Positions 22,893 to 30,505 of a stretch of DNA of 52,254 nucleotides are shown here, piece after piece; positions within the stretch are counted from its first letter, which is position 1; every line of letters begins with the position of its first letter. A program made the translations under genes and the position numbers. The notes below the pieces were generated by a model. That model was not told where the DNA came from. It did not search any database and saw only the letters and a program-made list of their open reading frames with translations. This DNA comes from an uncultured Treponema sp. (GTDB lineage: Bacteria > Spirochaetota > Spirochaetia > Treponematales > Treponemataceae), in NCBI GenBank assembly GCA_900316905.1, contig ONET01000014.1, forward strand, positions 1-52,254, given 5' to 3'.

Positions 22893-23534
22893 ATGCCGAA
22901 CATCCTCCACAAAAAATTCTCGTATTCGTTCAACTACGCCACGCTGATAATCGCCGCGGCCAACACGCTTGTTTTCATTCTTACCGGAAGCGGCCGCAAT
23001 TTGAACATGCAGTACCTTTTGGGCCTGCAGCCAATTTTGTTCATAAGGGGCCATTACTTTTGGCAGCTTTTCACCTATATGTTCATGCACGGCTCATGGT
23101 CGCACCTCATAAGCAACATGATAGGCTTGATTTTCTTTGGCCTGTACGTTGAAAGGCAGTGCGGCTCCAAGGAATTTTTGCTTTTTTACATTTTGTGCGG
23201 AATTTTGTGCGGCGCCGCGTCGCTCGCCATCTATTCCCTGTCAGGACATTGGCAAATGCTTTTGGTAGGAGCCTCAGGCGCCGTTTACGCGGTTTTATTG
23301 CTTTTCGCTGTAATCTTTCCCCGCTCCACTGTTTTTATATTCGGACTGGTTCCCGTGCCGGCGCCGCTTTTGGTGGCCATTTACGCGGGAATAGAGCTTT
23401 TTGACCAATTGTTCGGAATGAGGCAGGGAATCGCGCACTTGGCCCACTTGAGCGGCTTCGCGGCGGCCTGGCTCTTTTGCCTTGTCCGATACGGAGTGAA
23501 CCCGATAAAGGTATGGAAAAACGCGTTACGGTAA
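22893..23534 (+). CDS. Rhomboid-family intramembrane serine protease
   Basis: This 213-residue protein has six membrane segments. The catalytic Ser is in G-A-S-G at residue 128 and the catalytic His in A-H-L-A-H-L-S-G-F at 185. The TM2 H-G-S-W-S-H-L-I-S-N motif (His66, His71, Asn75) is present. It should cleave membrane proteins within the bilayer. It is co-transcribed with the GGDEF gene, and its 3' end overlaps the next exported-protein gene by 22 nt. Confidence 0.92.
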   Translation: MPNILHKKFSYSFNYATLIIAAANTLVFILTGSGRNLNMQYLLGLQPILFIRGHYFWQLFTYMFMHGSWSHLISNMIGLIFFGLYVERQCGSKEFLLFYILCGILCGAASLAIYSLSGHWQMLLVGASGAVYAVLLLFAVIFPRSTVFIFGLVPVPAPLLVAIYAGIELFDQLFGMRQGIAHLAHLSGFAAAWLFCLVRYGVNPIKVWKNALR

Positions 23535-24235
23535 AAGCAACAATCCTCTCGCTTTTGGCCGCGGGCCTTTTTTGCCAAAGCGCCGCCGCGCAGGAAACTT
23601 CCTTCCAGCGAAAAATTCGCCTGCCCCTTTGGGCGGAACTTGACGCGTATCCGGGCTTGGTGGAAAGCGGCTCGGCGGAAAGCGGAAAATTCAACTACAA
23701 CCAAGGCATTTTTGACCACGCCATCGGCCAAATGAAAAAGCTGACTCCCTTTTTGCTAAACGGAATGATTTACGGCTGGGAATTTGACTACACTCCCAGC
23801 GACAAGCTGCGCGGCGTTCCTGAATATTTTGAAGTCCGCGAAATCAAGCCCTTTGACGGCGACGCAAAAAAAATCCATTACGAGCAGCCTTGGTTTGACG
23901 AAAGCAAAGTACATTGCTGGGCCAACTTTGAGCGCGACGACGCGATGGTGACAAGCTGGAAGCAGTGGTCGGACGTAAGGAACCCGCGCATATTGGGGCT
24001 GGGCGGCGGAAAAGTCTCAAAGGGCTTTGAAGGAATTCAGGACGCGGCCCAAAACGCGCTCAAGGACGCGGTTCGCAATTATTATAGAAAAATATTGCGC
24101 AACAAACCCAAGCAAATTACCGGAAGGGTCTTGGTTGACAAAATTCCGGCGATTTTAATAAAATCCGGAGAATATCAATTACAACTTGATTTTTTTCTGG
24201 AAACTGGTATAATAAAGGAGTACCAGAATTTTTAG
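23513..24235 (+). CDS. Exported protein of unknown function
   Basis: This is a 240-residue secreted protein. The ATG at 23513 is chosen because a signal peptide begins there (basic M-E-K-R-V-T-V-K, hydrophobic A-T-I-L-S-L-L-A-A-G-L-F, cleavage after S-A-A-A), with AAAGG upstream. The mature part has two Trp-rich regions (Y-G-W-E-F-D-Y near residue 85, S-W-K-Q-W-S near 145) and a C-terminal domain with A-V-R-N-Y-Y-R-K-I. It overlaps the rhomboid gene. I do not recognise a family. Context suggests a periplasmic protein of a treponeme-specific operon. Confidence 0.7.
   Translation: MEKRVTVKATILSLLAAGLFCQSAAAQETSFQRKIRLPLWAELDAYPGLVESGSAESGKFNYNQGIFDHAIGQMKKLTPFLLNGMIYGWEFDYTPSDKLRGVPEYFEVREIKPFDGDAKKIHYEQPWFDESKVHCWANFERDDAMVTSWKQWSDVRNPRILGLGGGKVSKGFEGIQDAAQNALKDAVRNYYRKILRNKPKQITGRVLVDKIPAILIKSGEYQLQLDFFLETGIIKEYQNF
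24186..24213 (+). promoter_or_regulatory. Extended -10 promoter for the 24252 gene
   Basis: TTGATT (24186-24191), a 16-nt spacer and TATAAT (24208-24213) preceded by TG-G form an extended -10 promoter within the 3' end of the upstream gene. A leader of about 32 nt carries the AGGAGG Shine-Dalgarno. Confidence 0.65.
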
Positions 24236-24251
24236 CTTACAGGAGGCTAAT

Positions 24252-24641
24252 ATGAAAAAATTTCTTGGAATTATAGCGATTATGATGGCATTCTCTTTTG
24301 CCTTCGCAAAGGACAACACCTCTGACGAAGAAGGCGCGTCAATGGACACAAGCGTTCAGGTCATCGTTCCGGAAGACATGCACACAACAAACAAGACTGC
24401 TCAAGTTCGCATTGAATACATCGCCGCTTTGGACGAAGTCCGCATCTACTATTCTTGCCTTGAAGTTTCATTCAAGGAAGGCGAGGCCCGCGAGACAATC
24501 CACGCCTGCCTCAACGACTTCCAGTTGGAACACAACTACTACGGCTACAAGTACATGAAGCAGGACCGCCTTTCTTACAAGAAAAACGCGCGCGGACTCA
24601 AGCAGGCCACTTACGCCTGCCAAGTCAAATTCCAGCGCTAA
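24252..24641 (+). CDS. Small exported protein of unknown function
   Basis: This 129-residue protein has a clear signal peptide (M-K-K-F-L-G-I-I-A-I-M-M-A-F-S-F-A-F-A, cleavage before K-D-N). It has a perfect AGGAGG Shine-Dalgarno, which suggests high expression. The mature protein has an acidic linker, a beta-rich segment (V-R-I-E-Y-I-A-A-L-D-E-V-R-I-Y-Y) and Cys residues at about 80, 97 and 122, possibly for disulfides. It has its own promoter and is followed by a hairpin. I do not recognise a family. Confidence 0.72.
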   Translation: MKKFLGIIAIMMAFSFAFAKDNTSDEEGASMDTSVQVIVPEDMHTTNKTAQVRIEYIAALDEVRIYYSCLEVSFKEGEARETIHACLNDFQLEHNYYGYKYMKQDRLSYKKNARGLKQATYACQVKFQR

Positions 24642-24658
24642 ATAAAATAAACTGACAA

Positions 24659-24693
24659 GAAAACGCCGGGGCAAAAGGCCTTGGCGTTTCTTT
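24659..24693 (+). terminator. Hairpin terminator after the 24252 gene
   Basis: AAACGCC (24661-24667) pairs with GGCGTTT (24683-24689), and an inner GGC/GCC stem may extend it. The tail is T-rich but broken (TTTCTTTAAATT), so it is a moderate terminator. Confidence 0.6.
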
Positions 24694-24718
24694 AAATTCA
24701 CAAGGACTATTTAAGAAA

Positions 24719-26275
24719 ATGGACATCTCAAGCGTCATTAAAAACCTTCACCCTTTGGAAACAAAAGTTTTGCTCCGCTACGGCCTTAAGGACGAGCTTA
24801 CTTCAGCAAAGCTTCAGTCGGAACTTGGCTACAAAGAAGGACACGCAAACCAAGCCTTCAGTTGGCTTATGGGAAAAGAGCTTTTGGCGGAAGTCGCCAG
24901 AACTCCGCACACCTATTACGAATTGACAGACTTTGGCCGCAAGGTTCAATCTGAAGGCTTTGTAGAGGAAAAAATCGTCAGCCTCCTTCAAAAAGAGGGA
25001 GCCAAGTCCATGCCCGAAATCGCGGCGGCCTTGAACATAGAAGGAAAGGACGTCGGTTCAGCCTTCGGCCCGTTAAGCAAGGAAGGCGTCTTGCAGATGA
25101 ACGCCGAAAAAAAGGCCGAAGCCACAGGAAAGCCCTTGCCGCAAAGAATCACGGTCGCCAAGGCCTTGGTCCAAAAGGCGGCCGCCGCCGATAACGCCAC
25201 GCTTGACGCAAAAGACCTTAGCGAAGAAGAAAAGCAAGTTATGGCCGGCCTTACCAAAAAGCGCGGCGTGTCGGAAACGCCATTCCGCACGATTGAGCGC
25301 GAGACGGTCGTCTACAAACTAAAGGAAGCCTTTGAAAAAGTAGCCGAAGCCCTTAAAAAGGCCGGCGTCACAGGCAATGAAATCGGAGAAATCACTCCGG
25401 CCATGCTGGCCTCGGGCGAATGGAAAAAAGGAACTTTCCGAGGCTACAACATCGGAGTTCCGCCGGCCAGAATCATTCCGGGCCGCACCAATCCGTATGT
25501 CCAGTTCTTGGAATCTGTAAAGGACAAGCTTTGCTCGCTTGGCTTTGAAGAGTTTGACGGCCCGCTTGTCGAGACCGAATTCTGGAACGGCGACGCCCTA
25601 TTCATGCCGCAGTTCCACGCCGCCCGCGACATCCACGACGTTTACCGCATCAAAAACCCGACGCACGCAAAGGCGATCGAGGAGCCCTATCTTTCAAACG
25701 TAAAGGCCGTCCACGAAAACGGCGGAAACAGCGGAAGCCGCGGCTGGAACTACCAGTTTGACAACGAGTTCACCCGCCGCTTGATTTTGCGAAGCCAGGG
25801 AACGGTTTTGAGCGCCCACCAGCTGCACAAGGCCAAGATTCCCGGAAAATACTTTGGAATCGCCCGCTGCTTTAGATACGACAAGGTTGACGCCACCCAC
25901 CTTAGCGACTTTTACCAAACAGAGGGAATCGTTTTGGGAAACGACGTCAACTTGCGAACCCTTTTGGGCTTTTTGGAAATGTTCGCCAAGGAAATCGCGG
26001 GCGCCACGGAAGTGAAATACGTTCCGGGCTACTTCCCCTTTACCGAGCCTAGCATCGAAGTGCACATCAAGCACCCCAAGTTGGGCTGGTTTGAGCTTGG
26101 CGGCTCGGGCATCTTTAGGCCGGAAGTCACAAAGGCTATGGGAATCGACGTTCCCGTCTTGGCTTGGGGAATCGGAATCGACCGCATGGCGCTCATGGCG
26201 CTGGGCCTTAACGACTTGCGCGAGCTATTCAGCGAGGACATCGAGCGCGTCCGCCTGAGAAAGGCAAAGTTCTAA
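24719..26275 (+). CDS. pheS: Phenylalanyl-tRNA synthetase alpha subunit, archaeal type
   Basis: This 518-residue protein charges tRNA-Phe together with PheT, which is not in this window. Residues 1-210 contain tandem winged-helix DNA/RNA-binding modules, as in the archaeal/eukaryotic alpha chain. The class II catalytic core follows: motif 2 region G-K-Y-F-G-I-A-R-C-F-R-Y-D-K-V near 377-390, and motif 3 G-I-G-I-D-R-M-A-L-M-A-L-G near 480-495. Bacterial-type PheS is only about 340 residues. The long archaeal-type form is a known feature of spirochaetes and supports the taxonomic reading. Two hairpins follow the stop. Confidence 0.95.
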   Translation: MDISSVIKNLHPLETKVLLRYGLKDELTSAKLQSELGYKEGHANQAFSWLMGKELLAEVARTPHTYYELTDFGRKVQSEGFVEEKIVSLLQKEGAKSMPEIAAALNIEGKDVGSAFGPLSKEGVLQMNAEKKAEATGKPLPQRITVAKALVQKAAAADNATLDAKDLSEEEKQVMAGLTKKRGVSETPFRTIERETVVYKLKEAFEKVAEALKKAGVTGNEIGEITPAMLASGEWKKGTFRGYNIGVPPARIIPGRTNPYVQFLESVKDKLCSLGFEEFDGPLVETEFWNGDALFMPQFHAARDIHDVYRIKNPTHAKAIEEPYLSNVKAVHENGGNSGSRGWNYQFDNEFTRRLILRSQGTVLSAHQLHKAKIPGKYFGIARCFRYDKVDATHLSDFYQTEGIVLGNDVNLRTLLGFLEMFAKEIAGATEVKYVPGYFPFTEPSIEVHIKHPKLGWFELGGSGIFRPEVTKAMGIDVPVLAWGIGIDRMALMALGLNDLRELFSEDIERVRLRKAKF

Positions 26276-26286
26276 GCCGCAAAAAC

Positions 26287-26317
26287 AAAAAACCGCCCCG
26301 AAAGGAGCGGTTTTTTT
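26287..26317 (+). terminator. Rho-independent terminator of pheS
   Basis: AAAAAACCGC (26287-26296) pairs with GCGGTTTTTTT (26307-26317) around CCCGAAAGGA. It is a classical stem plus T-tract. Confidence 0.85.
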
Positions 26318-26341
26318 ATCGGCGCCGCTTTAAAAGAACAA

Positions 26342-26365
26342 GGCCGCTCAACAGAGCGGCCGTTT
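26342..26365. terminator. Second hairpin between convergent genes, possibly bidirectional
   Basis: GGCCGCT (26342-26348) pairs with AGCGGCC (26355-26361). GTTTT follows on the forward strand. On the reverse strand TTGTTCTTTT follows the stem, so it could terminate the CBM48 gene. Confidence 0.6.
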
Positions 26366-26374
26366 TATGGTCAA

Positions 26375-26692
26375 CTATTCAATTATGGTCGACACAACCG
26401 AGTTGTCGGCGTTTGAATAAGGCGCGGCGACGTACTTGTCGGCCTTCCAGTCGTTTTCCCATTTTTTTCCGTCAATTAGATAGCGGAACTGGTATTCGCG
26501 GCCAGCGTCAAGGGTCAACTTTACAGAGAAAGTTCCATCCTTGCCCTTTTTTAATGGATTTTCTTTGCTGCTCCAGCTGTTGAAGTCGCCGGCAAGGTTG
26601 ATTGTCTCAGCGCCTTGAGCCGCCTCCGGAGTCACAGTAAAGGTCACAGTACACTTTTTTTTATCTTTTGAAAAGCTCTTTTTTAAAGGCAT
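26375..26692 (-). CDS. CBM48/AMPK-type glycogen-binding domain protein
   Basis: This 105-residue protein is essentially one early-set carbohydrate-binding domain. Its hallmark I-N-L-A-G-D-F-N-S-W is near residue 30. The strand T-F-S-V-K-L-T-L-D-A-G-R-E-Y-Q-F-R-Y-L-I-D-G follows, with the aromatic and glycine pattern of CBM48. AAGGGGA precedes the chosen ATG at 26692. Free-standing CBM48 proteins bind glycogen or regulate partner enzymes. It has no catalytic domain and no signal peptide, so it is cytoplasmic. A good promoter lies upstream on the reverse strand. Confidence 0.88.
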   Translation of the reverse strand: MPLKKSFSKDKKKCTVTFTVTPEAAQGAETINLAGDFNSWSSKENPLKKGKDGTFSVKLTLDAGREYQFRYLIDGKKWENDWKADKYVAAPYSNADNSVVSTIIE

Positions 26693-26721
26693 TGCTGTCC
26701 CCTTGAAATAAATGATAAACA

Positions 26722-26750
26722 AGTATAATATATATTTCAAAGTTGTTCAA
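26722..26750 (-). promoter_or_regulatory. Sigma70-type promoter for the CBM48 gene
   Basis: On the reverse strand TTGAAC (26745-26750) and TATACT (26722-26727) have a 17-nt spacer. Confidence 0.65.
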
Positions 26751-26783
26751 GTCTTTTTTTTGAGAATTTGAACGCTTGCGAAA

Positions 26784-26832
26784 GGCGGACGCGCTCGCCA
26801 CATGCCCGCCTAAAAATCTTCATCTTTAGGAG
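26784..26832 (+). promoter_or_regulatory. Possible regulatory 5' UTR of metK sequestering the Shine-Dalgarno
   Basis: Two stems compete. GGCGG (26784-26788) can pair with CCGCC (26806-26810), while CCTAAA (26809-26814) can pair with TTTAGG (26825-26830). The second stem covers the AGGAG ribosome site at 26828-26832. Because the stems share the CC at 26809-26810 they cannot both form fully. This could be a translational switch. It does not match a SAM riboswitch class that I can confirm. Confidence 0.4.
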
Positions 26833-26839
26833 CAGAATA

Positions 26840-28009
26840 ATGACAGAAGAGCGTTATTTGTTCACTTCGGAGTCTGTAAGCGAAGGACACCCGGACAAGG
26901 TGTGCGACCAGATTTCCGACGCAGTGTTGGACGCTTGTCTGGCCAAAGATCCTAACAGTCACGTTGCCTGCGAGTGCTTTACGACGACTGGAATGGTCTT
27001 AGTTGGCGGAGAAATTTCCACCAAATTCAAGGAGCTGGACATCCAAACAATCGCGCGCGACGTTGCGCGCAAAATCGGCTACACAAACGCCGATTACGGC
27101 CTGGACGCGGATTCGATGGCGGTTTTGAACACCGTTCACGCGCAGTCGCCCGACATCAACCAAGGCGTTGTTGGAACGGGCTTGGCCGAATACAAGGGCC
27201 AGCAGGGCGCCGGAGACCAAGGAATGATGTTCGGCTTTGCCTGCAACGAAACGCCGGAGCTTATGCCCGCTCCCGTTATGTACGCCCACAAGCTTTTGCG
27301 CGCCGCCTCAAAGGCCCGCCATTCAAAGAAAATCGAATGGATGCGCCCGGACGCCAAAGCCCAGGTCACGCTGGAATACGAAGGCCACAAGCCCGTTCAC
27401 ATTGACACGGTTGTCCTTTCGCACCAGCACAATCCCGGAGTAAAATACAAGACAATCAAGGACGACTTGATCGAACAAATCATCAAGCCCGTTTTGGAGC
27501 CCACAGGCCTTTTGGACAAAAAGACCAAGTACTTCATCAACCCCACCGGCCAGTTCGTCGTTGGCGGCCCGCACGGAGATTCCGGCTTGACAGGCCGAAA
27601 GATTATCGTTGACACTTACGGCGGAATGGGCCGTCACGGCGGCGGCGCCTTTAGCGGAAAGGACCCCTCAAAGGTTGACCGCTCGGCCGCCTACATGGCG
27701 CGCTACATCGCAAAGAACATCGTGGCCGCCGGTCTTGCCGACCGCGCCGAGGTGGAGCTTGCCTACGCGATTGGAGTTCCCTTCCCGGTTTCTATTATGG
27801 TCGACACTTTTGGAACTGGAAAAGTTCCCGACTCGGAAATTTCAAAGGCCGTCTCAAAGGTCTTTGACTGCTCTCCTGCGGGAATCATAAAGACGCTTGA
27901 CCTTAAAAAGCCGGTTTATTCTCCGACAGCCTCTTACGGACACTTTGGCCGCAAGGAATTCAGCTGGGAAAAGACCGACAAAAAGGAAGCGCTAAAAAAA
28001 GCGCTGTAA
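26840..28009 (+). CDS. metK: S-adenosylmethionine synthetase
   Basis: This 389-residue enzyme makes SAM from methionine and ATP in the cytoplasm. The ATG at 26840 gives the standard start [19 protein letters not shown] with AGGAG 7 nt upstream. Signatures present are [13 protein letters not shown] near residue 18, [10 protein letters not shown] near 118 and the glycine-rich [16 protein letters not shown] near 268. Length and motifs are complete. A strong terminator follows. The product feeds the many SAM-dependent methyltransferases in the window. Confidence 0.97.
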   Translation: MTEERYLFTSESVSEGHPDKVCDQISDAVLDACLAKDPNSHVACECFTTTGMVLVGGEISTKFKELDIQTIARDVARKIGYTNADYGLDADSMAVLNTVHAQSPDINQGVVGTGLAEYKGQQGAGDQGMMFGFACNETPELMPAPVMYAHKLLRAASKARHSKKIEWMRPDAKAQVTLEYEGHKPVHIDTVVLSHQHNPGVKYKTIKDDLIEQIIKPVLEPTGLLDKKTKYFINPTGQFVVGGPHGDSGLTGRKIIVDTYGGMGRHGGGAFSGKDPSKVDRSAAYMARYIAKNIVAAGLADRAEVELAYAIGVPFPVSIMVDTFGTGKVPDSEISKAVSKVFDCSPAGIIKTLDLKKPVYSPTASYGHFGRKEFSWEKTDKKEALKKAL

Positions 28010-28023
28010 TCGGTTGAAAGACC

Positions 28024-28053
28024 AAAAAGCGGGGCTGCTGCCCCGCTTTTTTT
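28024..28053 (+). terminator. Rho-independent terminator of metK
   Basis: AAAAAGCGGGGC (28024-28035) pairs with GCCCCGC plus a T-tract (28040-28053) around TGCT. This is a strong stem. Confidence 0.9.
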
Positions 28054-28070
28054 ATCGCGACCCGAGAGGT

Positions 28071-28087
28071 TTGCAAGACCTTAAAGG
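28071..28087. repeat. 17-bp repeat, copy 1 (second copy at 34723-34739)
   Basis: TTGCAAGACCTTAAAGG occurs here and identically at 34723-34739. Both copies lie at the 3' edge of a reverse-strand gene. The role is unknown. Confidence 0.7.
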
Positions 28088-28096
28088 GCGGCTTTT

Positions 28097-29857
28097 TTAT
28101 CGCGCGACATTGGTCGCAATGACCTTTGTCACATAAACGTCAATGCCGTCCACAGGATTGTATCCGTTCTCGCTGTCTTGGACAAAAATCTGAATCGAGC
28201 CAAAATAATTGTCAGTGATGGCGACTTCCGTGGCTGGATTGGTTGAGTAATCCAAATACTTTCCGTAATTGGTTCCAAACTTTGTCTGCATAATCGTATT
28301 CGCCGCTATGGGCGCGTTCACGGAAATCCTTCCCTGCGGATGACCGCCGATTTGAATTCCAGACATGGGCTGCAAAACAAGCTCTTTTCCAGCGCCAGCG
28401 GAACAAGAAAATTCAATGTCCAAATATTTATAGCCCGACAAATCGACGGCGGCGTCCAGCGGCCAATACGCGGCGCGACCGCTTGTCGTTACTTTATATC
28501 CCGCGCCGCCTTGAGCGTCATACAAAACTTTGTCCGCCGCCTCTTGCGAACCAGCCTCCGCTTGCGAAGCCGCCGAGCGCGCGTCCTTCCACGCCTTTAT
28601 GATTGCCGCGACGCATTCCGGCTCCACCAAAGAGCAAGTCTTGCGGTCGATGGTGTTGGAGCCAGACCCCCACTTGTTGTCCGCGTCCCAATTTAAAAGC
28701 GGAACGGAATATTTTCCGCCAAAGCTTGCAAGATAGCTAAAACAGTCCAGCCTGTCTTGATATGTAACGACATAATCCGCTATGGGCTGATTGGTGTTCC
28801 AATCATAGGCCTTTCGAGCCGCGCCGTATTCACCAATGACCACAGGAATACCATGCGAAACAAATTTTTGATTCAAGGCTTCCATGTTTGACTTGATTGA
28901 ATTTTTTGTGGCGCTGTCAAAGTGATGGGAATAATGGCCGGTGTTTCCGCCGTCAAGCGGATACCAGTGGACGGTGGCCATCAGCTTTCCGCTTGCGGAA
29001 TCAACCGGAAGCATTTCAAGGCCCAAGTCAAGCGCGGGTTGAAGCCCAGAGCACAGCGCTGGAACCATCACGCAACGGTTGGCGTTGTTTCCGCCGCTGG
29101 AGCGTATTACATTCAAAATCAACTGGTTGCACTCTTTTAAGAACTTGACGTTCGCCTTGCATTCGTCGCAAGAGTCGGGAGCGGGAAACCATGCGTGTCC
29201 GTGGCCGACGTTTCTTGGTTCATTCAATGTTTCAAAAATAAGATGTTCGTCATACTCGTTGTTAAAAGCCGCCGCAATTTGCTTCCATACCGCTTCCAAA
29301 AATCTCTTTGACTCCGACTCGTCGCCGCTTCTTATGTTGTAGCCCGCAAAGCGCTGCAAGGGTCTTTCAATTTCATCGCGGACGGAATGGTGTTCGTCCA
29401 AAATAACATAATAACCCGCGTCAATCGCCCAGTTAACTATTTGCTTTACCCGCGCCATCCATTGCGGATCAATCGTGTAGTTGGCGTCCACAAGATGGTT
29501 GAACCAAGTCACGGGAATCCTTATTGTCTTATAACCGTTTTGAATTCCTGTCTTTATGATTTGTTCAGTTGTCAAAACTTCTCCCCAAGCGGTTTCGGCG
29601 CCAAGGCCATAGTTGCACGGATAATTTCCGTCGCACAATCGATAGTCAAGACTGTTTCCAAGATTCCAGCCGCATTCCATTTTTTGGGCTATGTCAAGCG
29701 CGGAAAGGCTTGCGTTCAATGTGACATTAGGACGCGACTGAACTTGCGGTTGTTCCTGCGGCTGTCCCTGAGGGCCGCCCGAAGAATTGGAGCACGAAAA
29801 AAAGCTCGCGCCCAAAAGCAAAAGAGTTGTGATTGCGATTAAATTTGTCTTTTTCAT
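28097..29857 (-). CDS. Glycoside hydrolase family 5 cellulase, lipoprotein
   Basis: This 586-residue lipoprotein starts at the ATG at 29857, where a lipoprotein signal peptide begins; Cys22 follows F-F-S. A Gln/Pro-rich linker precedes the GH5 barrel (about 50-410). Catalytic residues are visible: the acid/base Glu213 in L-N-E-P-R and the nucleophile Glu343 in V-I-G-E-Y-G. Substrate-site motifs G-W-N-L-G-N-S, D-E-H-H and V-H-W-Y are present. The last 130 residues form a beta-rich module, possibly a carbohydrate-binding domain. It should cut beta-1,4-glucan at the cell surface. It is divergent from the 30003 lipoprotein across shared GGAG-N5-CTCC sites. Confidence 0.93.
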   Translation of the reverse strand: MKKTNLIAITTLLLLGASFFSCSNSSGGPQGQPQEQPQVQSRPNVTLNASLSALDIAQKMECGWNLGNSLDYRLCDGNYPCNYGLGAETAWGEVLTTEQIIKTGIQNGYKTIRIPVTWFNHLVDANYTIDPQWMARVKQIVNWAIDAGYYVILDEHHSVRDEIERPLQRFAGYNIRSGDESESKRFLEAVWKQIAAAFNNEYDEHLIFETLNEPRNVGHGHAWFPAPDSCDECKANVKFLKECNQLILNVIRSSGGNNANRCVMVPALCSGLQPALDLGLEMLPVDSASGKLMATVHWYPLDGGNTGHYSHHFDSATKNSIKSNMEALNQKFVSHGIPVVIGEYGAARKAYDWNTNQPIADYVVTYQDRLDCFSYLASFGGKYSVPLLNWDADNKWGSGSNTIDRKTCSLVEPECVAAIIKAWKDARSAASQAEAGSQEAADKVLYDAQGGAGYKVTTSGRAAYWPLDAAVDLSGYKYLDIEFSCSAGAGKELVLQPMSGIQIGGHPQGRISVNAPIAANTIMQTKFGTNYGKYLDYSTNPATEVAITDNYFGSIQIFVQDSENGYNPVDGIDVYVTKVIATNVAR

Positions 29858-29893
29858 GACGCCAATTTTACATTCCTTTCTTTTATATGTATT

Positions 29894-29907
29894 GGGAGTT
29901 TGACTCC
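29894..29907. promoter_or_regulatory. GGAG-N5-CTCC operator, site 1
   Basis: GGGAGTTTGACTCC is a 4-bp inverted repeat (GGAG 29895-29898, CTCC 29904-29907) with a 5-nt centre, upstream of the cellulase gene. A TATAAA-like -10 for the cellulase lies at 29882-29887 on the reverse strand. It is a predicted response-regulator site. Confidence 0.6.
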
Positions 29908-29928
29908 TTTTTTGCGCGGCAAAAATTA

Positions 29929-29941
29929 GGAGTAAAACTCC
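29929..29941. promoter_or_regulatory. GGAG-N5-CTCC operator, site 2
   Basis: GGAGTAAAACTCC has the same arms and the same 5-nt spacing as site 1, centred 34 nt away (about three helical turns). It lies about 33 nt upstream of a TACAAT -10 (29966-29971) for the 30003 gene, an activator-type position. Confidence 0.6.
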
Positions 29942-30002
29942 ATTCAAAAAAATAATTTTTTCCCATACAATCCATCAAAACAAAACTTACATGGAGGATT
30001 CT

Positions 30003-30443
30003 ATGAAAAAATTATTCGCGTTGGCCATTGCCGCGCTTGTCCTTGCGCTCAGTTCCTGCAGCAACAGTTCCGACGGAGGAAACATTCCGACATATCAAAC
30101 CCCATCGGGATATTCGGACTCAACAATCTATTGGTTTGACCAAGGCATGGCTTCATACAGCGACTGCAAGGCTGCCAACGACGCAAAAACAGGCTATGGA
30201 AGCGGAATAACATTCGACCAGATGAAAGGCATAAAAGAAGATTTGCAGAGCAAGTCGTCTAAAGTAATGCAGACGCAAAAAGTCACAGGAACGCAACTTT
30301 ACGCCTTGCTTGCCAGCTCAGGAATGCCGGCAAGCGTAGTGGCAAAAGAAATGGCCACCTTGAAGTCAGTTGGAAACAACATAGTCTTTTACGGACAAGC
30401 GGACGTTTCTCCGATGGCATGGTTTTACGCGGCCAAGGACTAA
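30003..30443 (+). CDS. Small lipoprotein of unknown function
   Basis: This 146-residue protein has GGAGG (29993-29997) before the ATG at 30003. The lipoprotein signal is M-K-K-L-F-A-L-A-I-A-A-L-V-L-A-L-S-S-C, so Cys19 is the lipid anchor. The mature part starts with a Ser/Asn/Gly linker like that of the cellulase (S-N-S-S-D-G-G). A helical domain with a conserved-looking W-F-D-Q-G and a final Y-G-Q-A-D-V-S-P-M-A-W-F follows. I do not recognise it. Its position between cellulase and two-component genes, under the same operator, suggests a surface accessory protein for the glycan response. Confidence 0.72.
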   Translation: MKKLFALAIAALVLALSSCSNSSDGGNIPTYQTPSGYSDSTIYWFDQGMASYSDCKAANDAKTGYGSGITFDQMKGIKEDLQSKSSKVMQTQKVTGTQLYALLASSGMPASVVAKEMATLKSVGNNIVFYGQADVSPMAWFYAAKD

Positions 30444-30454
30444 GCGGACTGTTT

Positions 30455-30475
30455 GGGAGTTTCTCTCCCTATAAT
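30455..30475 (+). promoter_or_regulatory. GGGAG-N5-CTCCC operator, site 3, and -10 of the kinase gene
   Basis: GGGAG (30455-30459) and CTCCC (30465-30469) flank a TTTCT centre, the same geometry as sites 1 and 2. TATAAT (30470-30475) abuts the site, so the bound protein would overlap the promoter. The predicted start is about 30482. Confidence 0.6.
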
Positions 30476-30505
30476 TTATCGGCGATTTGCGCTATGATGG
30501 CGGCG

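Noticed and set aside
26761-26839. Known SAM riboswitch upstream of metK
   Set aside because: The leader is too short for SAM-I and I could not match its bases to the consensus of SAM-II, SAM-III or SAM/SAH types. Only a generic competing-stem reading is kept.
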